This document shows, piece after piece, positions 9,838 through 17,047 of a stretch of 64,000 nucleotides of DNA (within the stretch, counting starts at the first letter, position 1; each line of letters starts with the position of its first letter). The notes beneath the pieces are model-generated. The model worked only from the letters and a program-made list of their open reading frames with translations. It ran no database searches and was not told where the DNA came from. Location of the stretch: positions 992,001 through 1,056,000 of the forward strand of contig NZ_CP154608.1 of the NCBI RefSeq assembly GCF_039555325.1. The letters are read 5' to 3'. Source of the DNA: Sphingomicrobium sp. XHP0239. Its GTDB lineage: Bacteria > Pseudomonadota > Alphaproteobacteria > Sphingomonadales > Sphingomonadaceae. The position numbers and the translations under genes are program-made.

Positions 9838-10982
9838 GGGTCGGGCTCCCCGCTGGCGATGAGGTGTCGACGGACGGACGCGAACAAGATCGTATCGGCT
9901 GCCGTCGGGTTCAGAAGCAGCTTGCGCTCAAAATACAGCGCTTTCTCAAGCGATCGAGCCTCCGCAAGTTTGGATGATTTGAGGGACTGGGCTGTGTCCT
10001 GCGTGATGAGGATACAATTGTTTTTCGGGAGGCTCTCTGCGGTGTCTTCGACGACCTTAAAAATCTCACTCACGTCTGCAGCTTCTATGCCGCGCAGGTC
10101 CAGTATCTCGAACTCATCCTGGCCAGGTAAGGAAACCCTGAATGACTTCCATGAGCCGCTTTTCGACACTTCGATGAAAGGCCAGCGTAGATGGTCGTCC
10201 AGATCGTGCCCCTCGCCATCCCTGAGACTTTCGTCCCAATTCCAGATGATGTCAGCGCCCGTGGCGCGGAACAGATTGTTGGCGACCGTCCAGCCTTGAG
10301 AATAGACCTCGTAGGCGGAGCGTCGCATCTCCTTCAGGGTTTCCAGTTTGTTCTGACCAGCGAGATAGTTCGCCAGTCGATTGAGGACGGTAGACAAGTT
10401 GACTAATGAAACTCGTGATCCTCGTCGCCTCGTGAGTTCTTCGATGGTCCTCGAAAGAAGCGGTGTTGGTGAACTGAAAGCTTGAAAACTCGGTCCGCTT
10501 TCTGGGCCTAGCGGATCGTTCGGATCGAGGCTCGAATCACTGAACCGAAACGGTGTTCTACCTGATGGATCAAACCCGAAGTAGACATCGTAGTCCTCAT
10601 CGATGTCGGCCCCATGCGCTTCGTCGATCTGGATGACCTGATCGGACGCTGCGGCAACGCCAGCAAAAATCCCGAAATATTCTCGCTCCGAGACCTCAAG
10701 CGCTCGTTGCGGATCAAGGCCCATCTGCGTGAACTCGAACATCAAAGTGTAGAGGATAAGTTCGCGGTAGCCGTAGGCTGGCACTCGCCCGCCCCCCTGG
10801 CCGACCTTCGGGAACGAGAAGTTCTCGAAATTTTTCACCCGCTCCAAATTCTTCAGGCGCGCCCTGAATGCAGTCCGGTGATCACCACCGATGCCATTCA
10901 CCGCCGCGATTGCGTTCTCGATTCGACTGAAGGTGAACCTCGGCGCTGACGCGAATAATTCGGATAGGGCCTCAATTTGCAT
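9825..10982 (-). CDS. Putative lysogeny regulator with MerR-like N-terminal domain
   Basis: 385 residues. The first ~100 residues look like a winged-helix/MerR-type DNA-binding region: a hydrophobic helical start, the GGGRVPAYGYRELILYTLMF stretch resembling the MerR wing and second helix, then QMGLDPQRALEVSERE. The remaining ~280 residues match nothing I recognise and lack LexA/CI-type autocleavage motifs. It is the first leftward gene, divergent from the HTH gene at 11069, and its start codon lies inside an operator-like inverted repeat (10971-11035). The position is that of a phage repressor, here unlike CI. Function is inferred from location and N-terminal resemblance only. Confidence 0.6.
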   Translation of the reverse strand: MQIEALSELFASAPRFTFSRIENAIAAVNGIGGDHRTAFRARLKNLERVKNFENFSFPKVGQGGGRVPAYGYRELILYTLMFEFTQMGLDPQRALEVSEREYFGIFAGVAAASDQVIQIDEAHGADIDEDYDVYFGFDPSGRTPFRFSDSSLDPNDPLGPESGPSFQAFSSPTPLLSRTIEELTRRRGSRVSLVNLSTVLNRLANYLAGQNKLETLKEMRRSAYEVYSQGWTVANNLFRATGADIIWNWDESLRDGEGHDLDDHLRWPFIEVSKSGSWKSFRVSLPGQDEFEILDLRGIEAADVSEIFKVVEDTAESLPKNNCILITQDTAQSLKSSKLAEARSLEKALYFERKLLLNPTAADTILFASVRRHLIASGEPDPCRQ

Positions 10983-11035
10983 TTTAATGTTGCGCTTTCC
11001 CGTTACGTACCATACGCGTTAAAGTGCAAATTGAG
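10971..11035. promoter_or_regulatory. Divergent control region with 19-bp imperfect inverted repeat
   Basis: The left arm at 10971-10989 and the right arm at 11017-11035 are inverted copies matching at 17 of 19 positions (shared core CTCAATTTGCA). The arms are separated by 27 bases and flank the only gap between the leftward regulator and the rightward lytic operon. The left arm contains the regulator's own start codon. A weak rightward TTGCGC-N17-TACGCG pair (10990-11018) lies between and partly under the arms. This is the expected architecture of an autoregulated lysis/lysogeny switch. Confidence 0.6.
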
Positions 11036-11068
11036 TTTTTGCAACAGAAAGCGGCAAGGATCGGAAGA

Positions 11069-11293
11069 ATGGAAAATGAAGCGGAACCCCGGGCGCTGCG
11101 TGGCGCCGCAGCCATTATGGGATACGCCAATTCGCGGATCGAAGGGGACGGCAAGCTGAGCATCCGCGCGGTTTATCGTCTTTGTGAAGGTGGTGACATC
11201 AGGTGTCGCCGGCTGGGTGGGATCCTGATGTCGACCACCCTTTGGGTCGACGAGGCACTCGGTCTCGCACCCGCCGCCGACGAAGCCGCCTAA
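11069..11293 (+). CDS. Small helix-turn-helix DNA-binding protein (excisionase/AlpA-like)
   Basis: 74 residues from MENEAEPRALRGAAAIMG. The start was chosen because GGAAG lies just upstream; the longer frame from a GTG at 11024 runs through the operator repeat. The sequence follows the excisionase-like pattern, with an N-terminal module, a helix region LSIRAVYRLCEGGDIRCRRLGG and a terminal LWVDEAL helix. First gene of the rightward arm, so it could be Xis or an early regulator. Confidence 0.65.
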   Translation: MENEAEPRALRGAAAIMGYANSRIEGDGKLSIRAVYRLCEGGDIRCRRLGGILMSTTLWVDEALGLAPAADEAA

Positions 11294-11295
11294 CC

Positions 11296-11493
11296 GTGGC
11301 CCGCGCGATCGGCCGGATCGCGGCCCCCATCATCCTCAAGGCTGTAGGCCTCGCGGGTATTCAGGCGTTCGTCGAGGCGATCGACGATCCAGCCGAACGC
11401 AAGGCCACCGTCATGAACTTGCGGACCGCCGGGATCGTCAACGACGATCAGGCGACGATCCTCATCCAGCATAATCATCTGGAGGCAGCGTGA
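11296..11493 (+). CDS. Small hypothetical protein
   Basis: 65 residues from a GTG two bases after the previous stop (VARAIGRIAAPIILKAVG). A moderately hydrophobic N-terminal half is followed by a polar half ending IQHNHLEAA. Coupled to the next gene by a 4-base GTGA overlap, which supports it being translated. No recognised family. Confidence 0.6.
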   Translation: MARAIGRIAAPIILKAVGLAGIQAFVEAIDDPAERKATVMNLRTAGIVNDDQATILIQHNHLEAA

Positions 11494-12191
11494 GCCGCAT
11501 CAGATCCGTTCACCCTGGCCTATGGACTGACGAGCGTTTCGTCTCGGTTTCCGTCGAGGCGCGACTTCTCGCGATCGGCATTTGGAACGAGTGTGACGAT
11601 CAAGGCTCGTTCGAGTGGGCGCCCCTGAAGCTGAAGATGCGGTTGCTGCCCGCCGACCACGTCGACGCCGAAGCCCTGCTTGGCGAACTTGAGGACGCTC
11701 GCCTTGTCCTGAAGTACGAAGTGGACGGAAAAGCTTACGGAGCGGTTCGGAACTTCCAGCGGTATCAACGCCCGAAGAAGCCGAACTCGATCCATCCACA
11801 GACCGACGAGGTTCGGAAGTGGGTCGACACTGAGGCCCGCTCAAAGCGCGACGGTGGGGAAGCGGTGGGGAACCAGTCCCGAACCGGTTCCGAAAAAGCC
11901 CGCCAGATGAAGGATGGAGGAGGAAGGAGGGATACTCCTGTTTCTAACGAAACAGGGCGGCAGGCCGCCGAGAAGAAATTCTGGGATGCCGCCAAAGCCC
12001 TTCTCGCTGACCATGCAAAGGACCCCGGCGCGCTCGTCAACAAATGGCTGCGTGATCACGGCAAGGAATTGACCACGGCGGCGATCAACGCCGCGCAGCT
12101 CGAGAATGCGGTCGATCCGATCGCCTACGTCGAAGGCTATTTCCGTCGCCACGATCCGCCGAAGGCCAAGACGCCGCTGGTGCCGCTGTGA
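11490..12191 (+). CDS. Phage replication initiator-like protein (N-terminal winged-helix)
   Basis: 233 residues starting at a GTG with GGAGG 4 bases upstream. The N-terminal ~100 residues (RSVHPGLWTDERFVSVS, LAIGIWNECDDQGSFEW, then NFQRYQRPKKPNS) follow the pattern of phage replisome-organiser proteins of siphoviruses. A charged, low-complexity linker (about 110-150) leads to a helical C-terminal domain. It lies directly before the zinc-finger/TOPRIM-helicase genes and overlaps the next gene by 4 bases, so it most likely delivers the helicase at the phage origin. Confidence 0.7.
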   Translation: MSRIRSVHPGLWTDERFVSVSVEARLLAIGIWNECDDQGSFEWAPLKLKMRLLPADHVDAEALLGELEDARLVLKYEVDGKAYGAVRNFQRYQRPKKPNSIHPQTDEVRKWVDTEARSKRDGGEAVGNQSRTGSEKARQMKDGGGRRDTPVSNETGRQAAEKKFWDAAKALLADHAKDPGALVNKWLRDHGKELTTAAINAAQLENAVDPIAYVEGYFRRHDPPKAKTPLVPL

Positions 12192-12700
12192 GCTGGCAGG
12201 ACGAGACGAGTTGGCGCCCGACGCGCGCCGGGAAATTCCGCTGCCCGATGTGCAGCGATCACCGAAAAAACAAACGCGAAAAATGCCTGAGCGTATCGGA
12301 GAGCACTGATGGTTTCGTCTTCTATTGCCACAACGGATGCGGGTTCACCGGCGGCACCGGCGAAGCTCCACGAGAAGCACGGGGAATGGCTCGAAGCGCG
12401 CGGGATTTCCGTGGACCTGGCCGAGAAGCTGGGCCTTTTCACGGCAAAGCGAGAGGGCAAGGCGTGGATCGCCGTTCCCTACGTTCGCCATGCCGAGACG
12501 GTGAACCACAAGTATCGCCTGACATCGAAAAAAGATCACCGGATGGATGCGGGCGGGGTTCTCTGTCTGTGGAATCACGACACGCTGAAGACCGACCAGT
12601 CGGCACCGCTCGTCGTCTGCGAGGGGGAATGGGACGCACTGACGGCAATTCAGGCGGGGTTTCGCGCCGTCTCCGTCCCGAACGGCGCGAGCGGCGCTGA
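12188..12700 (+). CDS. Primase-type zinc-binding domain ORF (split from the helicase by a frame change)
   Basis: Starts at a GTG overlapping the previous stop. The first ~55 residues carry a four-ligand zinc-ribbon pattern, CPMC near residues 19-22 and CHNGC near 47-51, as in the N-terminal domain of T7 gp4-like primases. Beyond about 12365 the frame continues to 12700, but the sequence becomes Arg/Gly-rich shadow of the TOPRIM-helicase gene, which occupies the +1 frame. A single +1 shift around 12345-12365 would join this domain to TOPRIM and helicase in the usual order. It may be a separate small protein, a programmed frameshift product or a mutation. Confidence 0.6.
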   Translation: MSWQDETSWRPTRAGKFRCPMCSDHRKNKREKCLSVSESTDGFVFYCHNGCGFTGGTGEAPREARGMARSARDFRGPGREAGPFHGKARGQGVDRRSLRSPCRDGEPQVSPDIEKRSPDGCGRGSLSVESRHAEDRPVGTARRLRGGMGRTDGNSGGVSRRLRPERRERR

Positions 12701-13754
12701 GCACGACAAACTCGACTATCTTTGGAACAGCCGCGAACTGCTGCTCGAGCAGAAGCAGTTCATCATCGCGACCGACGACGACGAGAAGGGCCGCGCGCTT
12801 CGCGATAATCTGATCGCGCATCTTGGCGCGGAGCGATGCAAATTCGTCGAATACCCGCCGGGCTGCAAGGATCTGAACGAGGCTCTGAATATCGACGGCC
12901 GCGATGCGGTGGCCGAATGTCTCGCCAAGGCGAAGGACTGCCCGGTCGCGGGGGTCCATCGGCTCTATGATTTCCCCAAGCAGGACAATGTGACCGGTCT
13001 TCCGACCGGCATCGACGTGCTGGACGACAAAGGCGCGATCGAGATCGTCCCGACGACGTTCACGGTCCTGTCCGGCTACGCCAACATGGGGAAGTCGACG
13101 GTCCTCTACACGGTCATGTCGAGCCTGCTGGCGCGCGGCGTCCGGTGCGCGATATTTGCGCCCGAAGGACGAACCTGGCCAATGGCGAACACGCTGGCGC
13201 AGGCGATGCTGGGCTGCAGCCGGTACGAACTGGAACGACACCCCAACCTCTACCCGACGCTCGACGCCATCCACGACCGGCTGTCGATCCTGACGAACCA
13301 CAACGACGAGGATCTGGAGTTCGACGTCGATACGATGCTGGAGAAGCTCGAATACACGGTCCTCCAGCACAGCGTGAAGTTCATCGCAATCGACCCGTGG
13401 AACGAGCTCGACCACAAGCGCCGGCGCGATGAAAGCCTGACCGAATACGTCAGCCGCGCCATCAAGCGCCTTCGCGCCTTCGCCAAGGCCCACAACGTAG
13501 CCGTGTGGGTCGTCGCGCACCCGACCAAGCCGGCGAAGGGTAACAGCGGCATGCCATCGCTCTACGATGTTTCAGACAGCGCCCATTGGGCGAACAAGGC
13601 GGACTACGGCCTGATCTACCATCGCGACGACAAGAGCAGGAACGACGCTCAACTGGCGATGGTGAAGAAGAAGGAATGGCTGCCGGGCGAGTACGTCAAC
13701 GAGCGCGTGAAACTCGACCACCGAACGGGAAGGATCTGCAGATATGAAAATTGA
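12309..13754 (+). CDS. TOPRIM domain / DnaB-like replicative helicase
   Basis: 481 residues. The TOPRIM nucleotidyl-transfer domain is marked by CEGEWDA (104-110) and TDDDEKG (155-161). A RecA-like hexameric helicase domain follows, with Walker A SGYANMGKS (255-263), Walker B-like FIAIDPW, and WVVAHP. This is the T7 gp4 architecture without its zinc-binding N-terminus, which lies in another frame upstream (12188 onward). GGAG 7 bases before the ATG at 12309 supports independent initiation inside the zinc-finger ORF, reminiscent of the shorter gp4B form in T7, although there the two starts are in the same frame. Confidence 0.85.
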   Translation: MVSSSIATTDAGSPAAPAKLHEKHGEWLEARGISVDLAEKLGLFTAKREGKAWIAVPYVRHAETVNHKYRLTSKKDHRMDAGGVLCLWNHDTLKTDQSAPLVVCEGEWDALTAIQAGFRAVSVPNGASGAEHDKLDYLWNSRELLLEQKQFIIATDDDEKGRALRDNLIAHLGAERCKFVEYPPGCKDLNEALNIDGRDAVAECLAKAKDCPVAGVHRLYDFPKQDNVTGLPTGIDVLDDKGAIEIVPTTFTVLSGYANMGKSTVLYTVMSSLLARGVRCAIFAPEGRTWPMANTLAQAMLGCSRYELERHPNLYPTLDAIHDRLSILTNHNDEDLEFDVDTMLEKLEYTVLQHSVKFIAIDPWNELDHKRRRDESLTEYVSRAIKRLRAFAKAHNVAVWVVAHPTKPAKGNSGMPSLYDVSDSAHWANKADYGLIYHRDDKSRNDAQLAMVKKKEWLPGEYVNERVKLDHRTGRICRYEN

Positions 13755-14082
13755 GACGGAAGACGGCTTGCTTAGGTCCTATTCGATCAGTGAATTGATC
13801 GCCGATCACGAGCGTCGCGAGGCGCTTCCTCCGACCGATCCCAACAGTCCGACCGGATTTGAGCGCGACAACGAAGCCGGCGGATGGGACCTGCACTGGG
13901 GCAACTACGCGTACTTCGTGCCGGACGATCGGCTGAAGACGCCAGAGGAGCTTCTTTGGTGGATCCATCATCTCGGGTCGAAAGGATGGAAGCGCATGAC
14001 GCCAGGACGGATCGCGCGCTTCATCATGACGGTCGCGCTGCGGCGCGGGTGGGAACCTTACGGCGACAACGCTCAAGGCTAG
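13744..14082 (+). CDS. Hypothetical protein, replication module
   Basis: 112 residues, overlapping the helicase stop by 11 bases. Aromatic-rich middle (GGWDLHWGNYAYFVPDDR and LLWWIHHLGSKGWKRM), no recognised motif. The tight coupling to the helicase suggests a replication or recombination accessory role. Confidence 0.65.
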   Translation: MKIETEDGLLRSYSISELIADHERREALPPTDPNSPTGFERDNEAGGWDLHWGNYAYFVPDDRLKTPEELLWWIHHLGSKGWKRMTPGRIARFIMTVALRRGWEPYGDNAQG

Positions 14083-14092
14083 GGAGGCGAGA

Positions 14093-14722
14093 GTGGGGAG
14101 AAATACTCGTTTCGATTTCGGGGCAGAGCGCTATCCGAACGGTCGAAAGAAACAGGAGAAGAAGGGATGCGATCGCGGCAACAAGCGAACGCACCAGCGC
14201 GAGCAGCTATTCAGCGCCCTGTGCTTCGCCGACGGCGGTCGCGGAAAGGAAGCTCACGATGGCGTCGGTCAACTGATGCTGATCGGTGCGCTCGACGAAA
14301 AGGACATGGAGCCCAACCAGCTCGTGCAGGTGGCGCGGGAATACGCCCGCCTTTACCACGAATGCCTCAACGACGTTGCGCCGACCACGCCACAACTGGA
14401 GCGCGTCGACAGCAGCCGCGCCCCCACCCCTGCCGCGCGTCGGCGGAAGGCTCGGGACCAACGAAGGTTCGAGGCGATGGACGATGCGCTGCGAGAACGT
14501 CGAGCAGAGCGCGAGGCCGTTCACGAACTGGCGATCGACACGTATTGGAATGACCAGATCGCCGGATGGGTGCAGCGCGCTGTCGTGGCCCACATGGTGC
14601 GCACGGCCTTTCCTGGCATGCGGGATATTCAGGCCCAACCGGCCGACCTCGCCACGATCCGTCTCGCACGGCAGGGATTGGTGAGGATGGCCGACGCGGT
14701 GGACAGTAATAGGTCGCCCTAG
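14093..14722 (+). CDS. Hypothetical protein, end of replication module
   Basis: 209 residues from a GTG with AGGGAGG upstream. Basic N-terminus (RFDFGAERYPNGRKKQEKKG) and a strongly charged helical middle rich in Arg/Glu, plausibly coiled coil. No recognised family. It is the last gene of the rightward early operon; its stop overlaps the convergent small gene at 14719-14892 by 4 bases. Confidence 0.6.
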   Translation: MGRNTRFDFGAERYPNGRKKQEKKGCDRGNKRTHQREQLFSALCFADGGRGKEAHDGVGQLMLIGALDEKDMEPNQLVQVAREYARLYHECLNDVAPTTPQLERVDSSRAPTPAARRRKARDQRRFEAMDDALRERRAEREAVHELAIDTYWNDQIAGWVQRAVVAHMVRTAFPGMRDIQAQPADLATIRLARQGLVRMADAVDSNRSP

Positions 14723-14892
14723 GCCCGATCGATGCTGATGGTATGGTCGAACGGTTCAGAATTGGGGAAAGCCTGATGGAACAGCTTCATCGCCTCGGCG
14801 ACCGCCAAGTGCAGATCCCCGCTCCCGTGGATTTGCCACTCATGCTGAACCTGTTCCCCGTTCGACTTCGATACCGTTACCCGAATATCCAT
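14719..14892 (-). CDS. Small protein encoded opposite to the lytic operon
   Basis: 57 residues (MDIRVTVSKSNGEQVQHEWQ, then a helix with LAVAEAMKLFHQAFP, ending HTISIDRA). A canonical AGGAG lies 7 bases before the ATG, and the N-terminal beta-like plus helical composition looks like a real small domain. It is convergent with the replication operon, overlapping its last stop by 4 bases, and is the only leftward gene between the regulator and the accessory genes at 36 kb. Function unknown; it could be expressed in the lysogen. Confidence 0.6.
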   Translation of the reverse strand: MDIRVTVSKSNGEQVQHEWQIHGSGDLHLAVAEAMKLFHQAFPNSEPFDHTISIDRA

Positions 14893-15015
14893 CGCTCATC
14901 TCCTAGTTCGACTAAGCAGTCTCCTGCACCAGGATACGCCTCGCTTGCAATCGGGGTGGAATTATGCTTCAAGGCAAGTGATGTTGATAGGCAGGCTAAT
15001 AAAGTCATGCCAGAG

Positions 15016-15039
15016 AGCCCGCCACCGAGCGGGCTTTTT
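15016..15039 (+). terminator. Intrinsic terminator between early and late modules
   Basis: AGCCCGC (15016-15022), 6-base loop, GCGGGCT (15029-15035), then a run of T to 15039. It lies just before the HNH gene and separates replication from packaging genes, so it may be a point of antitermination control. Confidence 0.8.
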
Positions 15040-15060
15040 CATGCCCGGACGGGAGGCACG

Positions 15061-15357
15061 ATGGCCGAACGCATCCGAGGCAGGAAGGGCCAGGCACTGA
15101 GGCGCCGACGCCTCGCCCGCACCAACGGACTGTGTGAGGACTGCAAGGCCAAGGGAAAGATCACGGTGGCAACGATCGTCGACCACACCATTCCGCTCGC
15201 TCATGGCGGCGAGGATGTGGACGAGAACACCCGCAACCTGTGCGACCACTGCAACCAGAAGCGAACCGCCGAGCAGTTCGGACACCGGCAGACGGTAGGC
15301 ACCGACGAGGACGGATGGCCCATAGGCCGGGGGGCGGCTGACGCTTCAAGGGCTTAG
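15061..15357 (+). CDS. HNH endonuclease
   Basis: 98 residues from MAERIRGRKG with GGGAGG upstream. The longer upstream frame crosses the terminator and was rejected. It has a zinc-ligated HNH fold: Cys25/Cys28 (CEDC), the catalytic histidine in DHTIPLAHGG (His42), the Asn58 region TRNLC, and Cys61/Cys64 (CDHC). Such HNH proteins sit next to terminase genes in cos-type phages and assist end formation with the large terminase, which is consistent with its position here. Confidence 0.88.
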   Translation: MAERIRGRKGQALRRRRLARTNGLCEDCKAKGKITVATIVDHTIPLAHGGEDVDENTRNLCDHCNQKRTAEQFGHRQTVGTDEDGWPIGRGAADASRA

Positions 15358-15377
15358 GGGCCGGACACCGCGCGGGT

Positions 15378-15394
15378 ACTGTAATTTTCACAGT
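15378..15394. promoter_or_regulatory. Small dyad upstream of the ParB-like/Mom pair
   Basis: ACTGT and ACAGT separated by 7 bases (AATTTTC), within a 61-base gap between HNH and the ParB-like gene. A candidate operator or weak hairpin. Notable because mom expression is tightly controlled in phage Mu, but unproven here. Confidence 0.3.
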
Positions 15395-15418
15395 CGCGTA
15401 ATTGCGATAGGGGGTTCG

Positions 15419-15910
15419 ATGTCTCCACAGATCGAGAGCCGCCGCGTTTCCGACCTCATCCCGTATGAGCGCAACGCGCGCACCCATAGCGCGTCCCAGG
15501 TCTCACAGTTGGCGGCCTCGATCCGCGAGTTCGGCTGGACGAACCCGCTGCTGATCGACGGGAAGAACAACATCATCGCCGGACATGGCCGGATGCAGGC
15601 GGCGCTGAAGCTTGGCATCGACGAAGTGCCGGTGTTGGTCATTGATCACCTCGACGACGCGCAGCGGAAGGCACTGGGTCTGGCTGACAACAAGCTGGCG
15701 TTGAACGCGGCTTGGGACGAACAGATGCTAGCGCTCGAAGTCAGCGAACTTCAGGTGAGCGACTTCGACATGAAGCTGATCGGCTTCTCGAATGCGGAGA
15801 TCGCCGACCTATCCGCCGAGGTGCAGTTCATGCCGGCCGACGAGGGCGATCAGACCCGGCTGGACGAGAAACCGCTGAAGATGTGTCCGGCGTGCGGCCA
15901 TGAGTTCTAA
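15419..15910 (+). CDS. ParB/Srx-fold nuclease-like domain protein with CxxC tail
   Basis: 163 residues. The N-terminal half is a ParB N-terminal domain (NARTHSASQVSQLAASIREF, then the box GHGRMQAALKLG at 55-66 and the ADNKLAL segment). In many phages this domain is fused to an adenine DNA methyltransferase. Here the methyltransferase is absent and the chain ends in a short tail with a CPACGHEF motif. The stop overlaps the Mom-family gene by 11 bases, so the pair is translationally coupled and probably acts together in DNA modification. Confidence 0.82.
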   Translation: MSPQIESRRVSDLIPYERNARTHSASQVSQLAASIREFGWTNPLLIDGKNNIIAGHGRMQAALKLGIDEVPVLVIDHLDDAQRKALGLADNKLALNAAWDEQMLALEVSELQVSDFDMKLIGFSNAEIADLSAEVQFMPADEGDQTRLDEKPLKMCPACGHEF

Positions 15911-16592
15911 GCCAACGCTTCGGCTCGATTGGGCAACCAGCGAGGCGGCGCAGTACGCGTGTCGGACCTGGCACTACACAGGCAAGATGCCCAATAGCGG
16001 CGTGAAGATCGGCGTCTGGGAGGACGACAAATTCATCGGCGTGATCCTGTTCGGGGTCGGCGCTGCGAACGCGACGAACGGGAAGGCATACGGCCTTGCC
16101 CGATCACACGAGATTGCGGAACTCCAGCGGGTCGCGCTGAAGGCGGGCCATGCCTATCCCGTGTCGAAATACGTCTCGATCGCGATCCGGATGCTGAGGA
16201 AGCAATCGCCGAAACTGCGCATGCTGATATCGTTCGCCGATCCCGCGCAAGGGCACCACGGCGGGATATACCAGGCAGGCAACTGGATTTACACGGGCCG
16301 GTCGGGAAGCGACCACGCCTTTCGCGTGAAGGGGGAGGTACTTCACTGCAAGACGGTCCATTCGCGCGGCTGGAAACAACAGGTCGCATGGCTGCGCGCC
16401 AACATCGATCCGAAGGCTGAGAAGGTAGTCGGCGAAGGCAAGTACCGATACCTGATGGCGCTGGACGCCGAGATCGCCGAGCGGATCGCACCGCTGGCGA
16501 AACCCTATCCCAAGCGTGCGAAAGAACAGGCCTCCGAGCGCCCCTCGGAGCTGGGCGGTGTAACTCCGACCCGCACGCTCCAGAACACGTAG
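15900..16592 (+). CDS. mom: Mom-family DNA modification protein (adenine methylcarbamoylation)
   Basis: 230 residues. The conserved blocks WHYTGKMP (24-31), KIGVWEDDKFIGVILFG, the ELQRVALK helix and SFADPAQGHHGGIYQAGNW (111-129) match the phage Mom family as I know it. In phage Mu, Mom converts adenine to N6-carbamoylmethyl-adenine and shields phage DNA from restriction; the fold is proposed to be GNAT-like. Here it is the only DNA-modification enzyme seen in the prophage and is coupled to a ParB-like gene rather than to com. Placed just before the terminase genes, it would modify DNA before packaging. The assignment rests on remembered family motifs. Confidence 0.8.
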   Translation: MSSKPTLRLDWATSEAAQYACRTWHYTGKMPNSGVKIGVWEDDKFIGVILFGVGAANATNGKAYGLARSHEIAELQRVALKAGHAYPVSKYVSIAIRMLRKQSPKLRMLISFADPAQGHHGGIYQAGNWIYTGRSGSDHAFRVKGEVLHCKTVHSRGWKQQVAWLRANIDPKAEKVVGEGKYRYLMALDAEIAERIAPLAKPYPKRAKEQASERPSELGGVTPTRTLQNT

Positions 16593-16600
16593 GTCGCACC

Positions 16601-17047
16601 ATGACACGAGGCCGCAAGCCGAAGCCCACTCACCTGAAGGTGGTCGAGGGCAACCCGGGCCGTCGCCCGCTCAACACGAAGGAGCCGAAGCCGAAAGGTA
16701 ATCTCTACGATTGCCCCGAGCACCTGAACGCCGATCAGCGCAAGGTGTGGAAATATGCGATCGAGTGCGCGCCGCACGGCCTGCTGAAGCGTGTCGATCG
16801 CTCGGTGCTGTTGGCGTGGGTCGTGGCCGAAGACCTTCACCGACAGGCGACCGAGAAGTTGAACGAGCATTCGCTACTCATCTCGACGCCGAACGGAATG
16901 CCCGTCCAGACGCCCTACATCTCGATCATCAACAAGCAAGCGGCGATCATGGTGAAGGCTGCATCGGAGATGGGTTTCACGCCCGCGAGCCGAAGCCGCG
17001 TCGAGGTGGACGAACCCGAAGAGGGAAATGAGTTCTTCACCCGATAG
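16601..17047 (+). CDS. terS: Terminase small subunit (P27 family)
   Basis: 148 residues. N-terminal MTRGRKPKPTHLKVVEGNPG and LYDCPEHLNADQRKVWKY are typical of P27-family small terminases, which recognise the packaging site and load the large subunit. Its end overlaps the large terminase start by 20 bases. Confidence 0.92.
   Translation: MTRGRKPKPTHLKVVEGNPGRRPLNTKEPKPKGNLYDCPEHLNADQRKVWKYAIECAPHGLLKRVDRSVLLAWVVAEDLHRQATEKLNEHSLLISTPNGMPVQTPYISIINKQAAIMVKAASEMGFTPASRSRVEVDEPEEGNEFFTR

Noticed and set aside
12345..13520. 391-codon minus-strand frame opposite the TOPRIM-helicase
   Set aside because: Antisense shadow of a gene with intact Walker and TOPRIM motifs.
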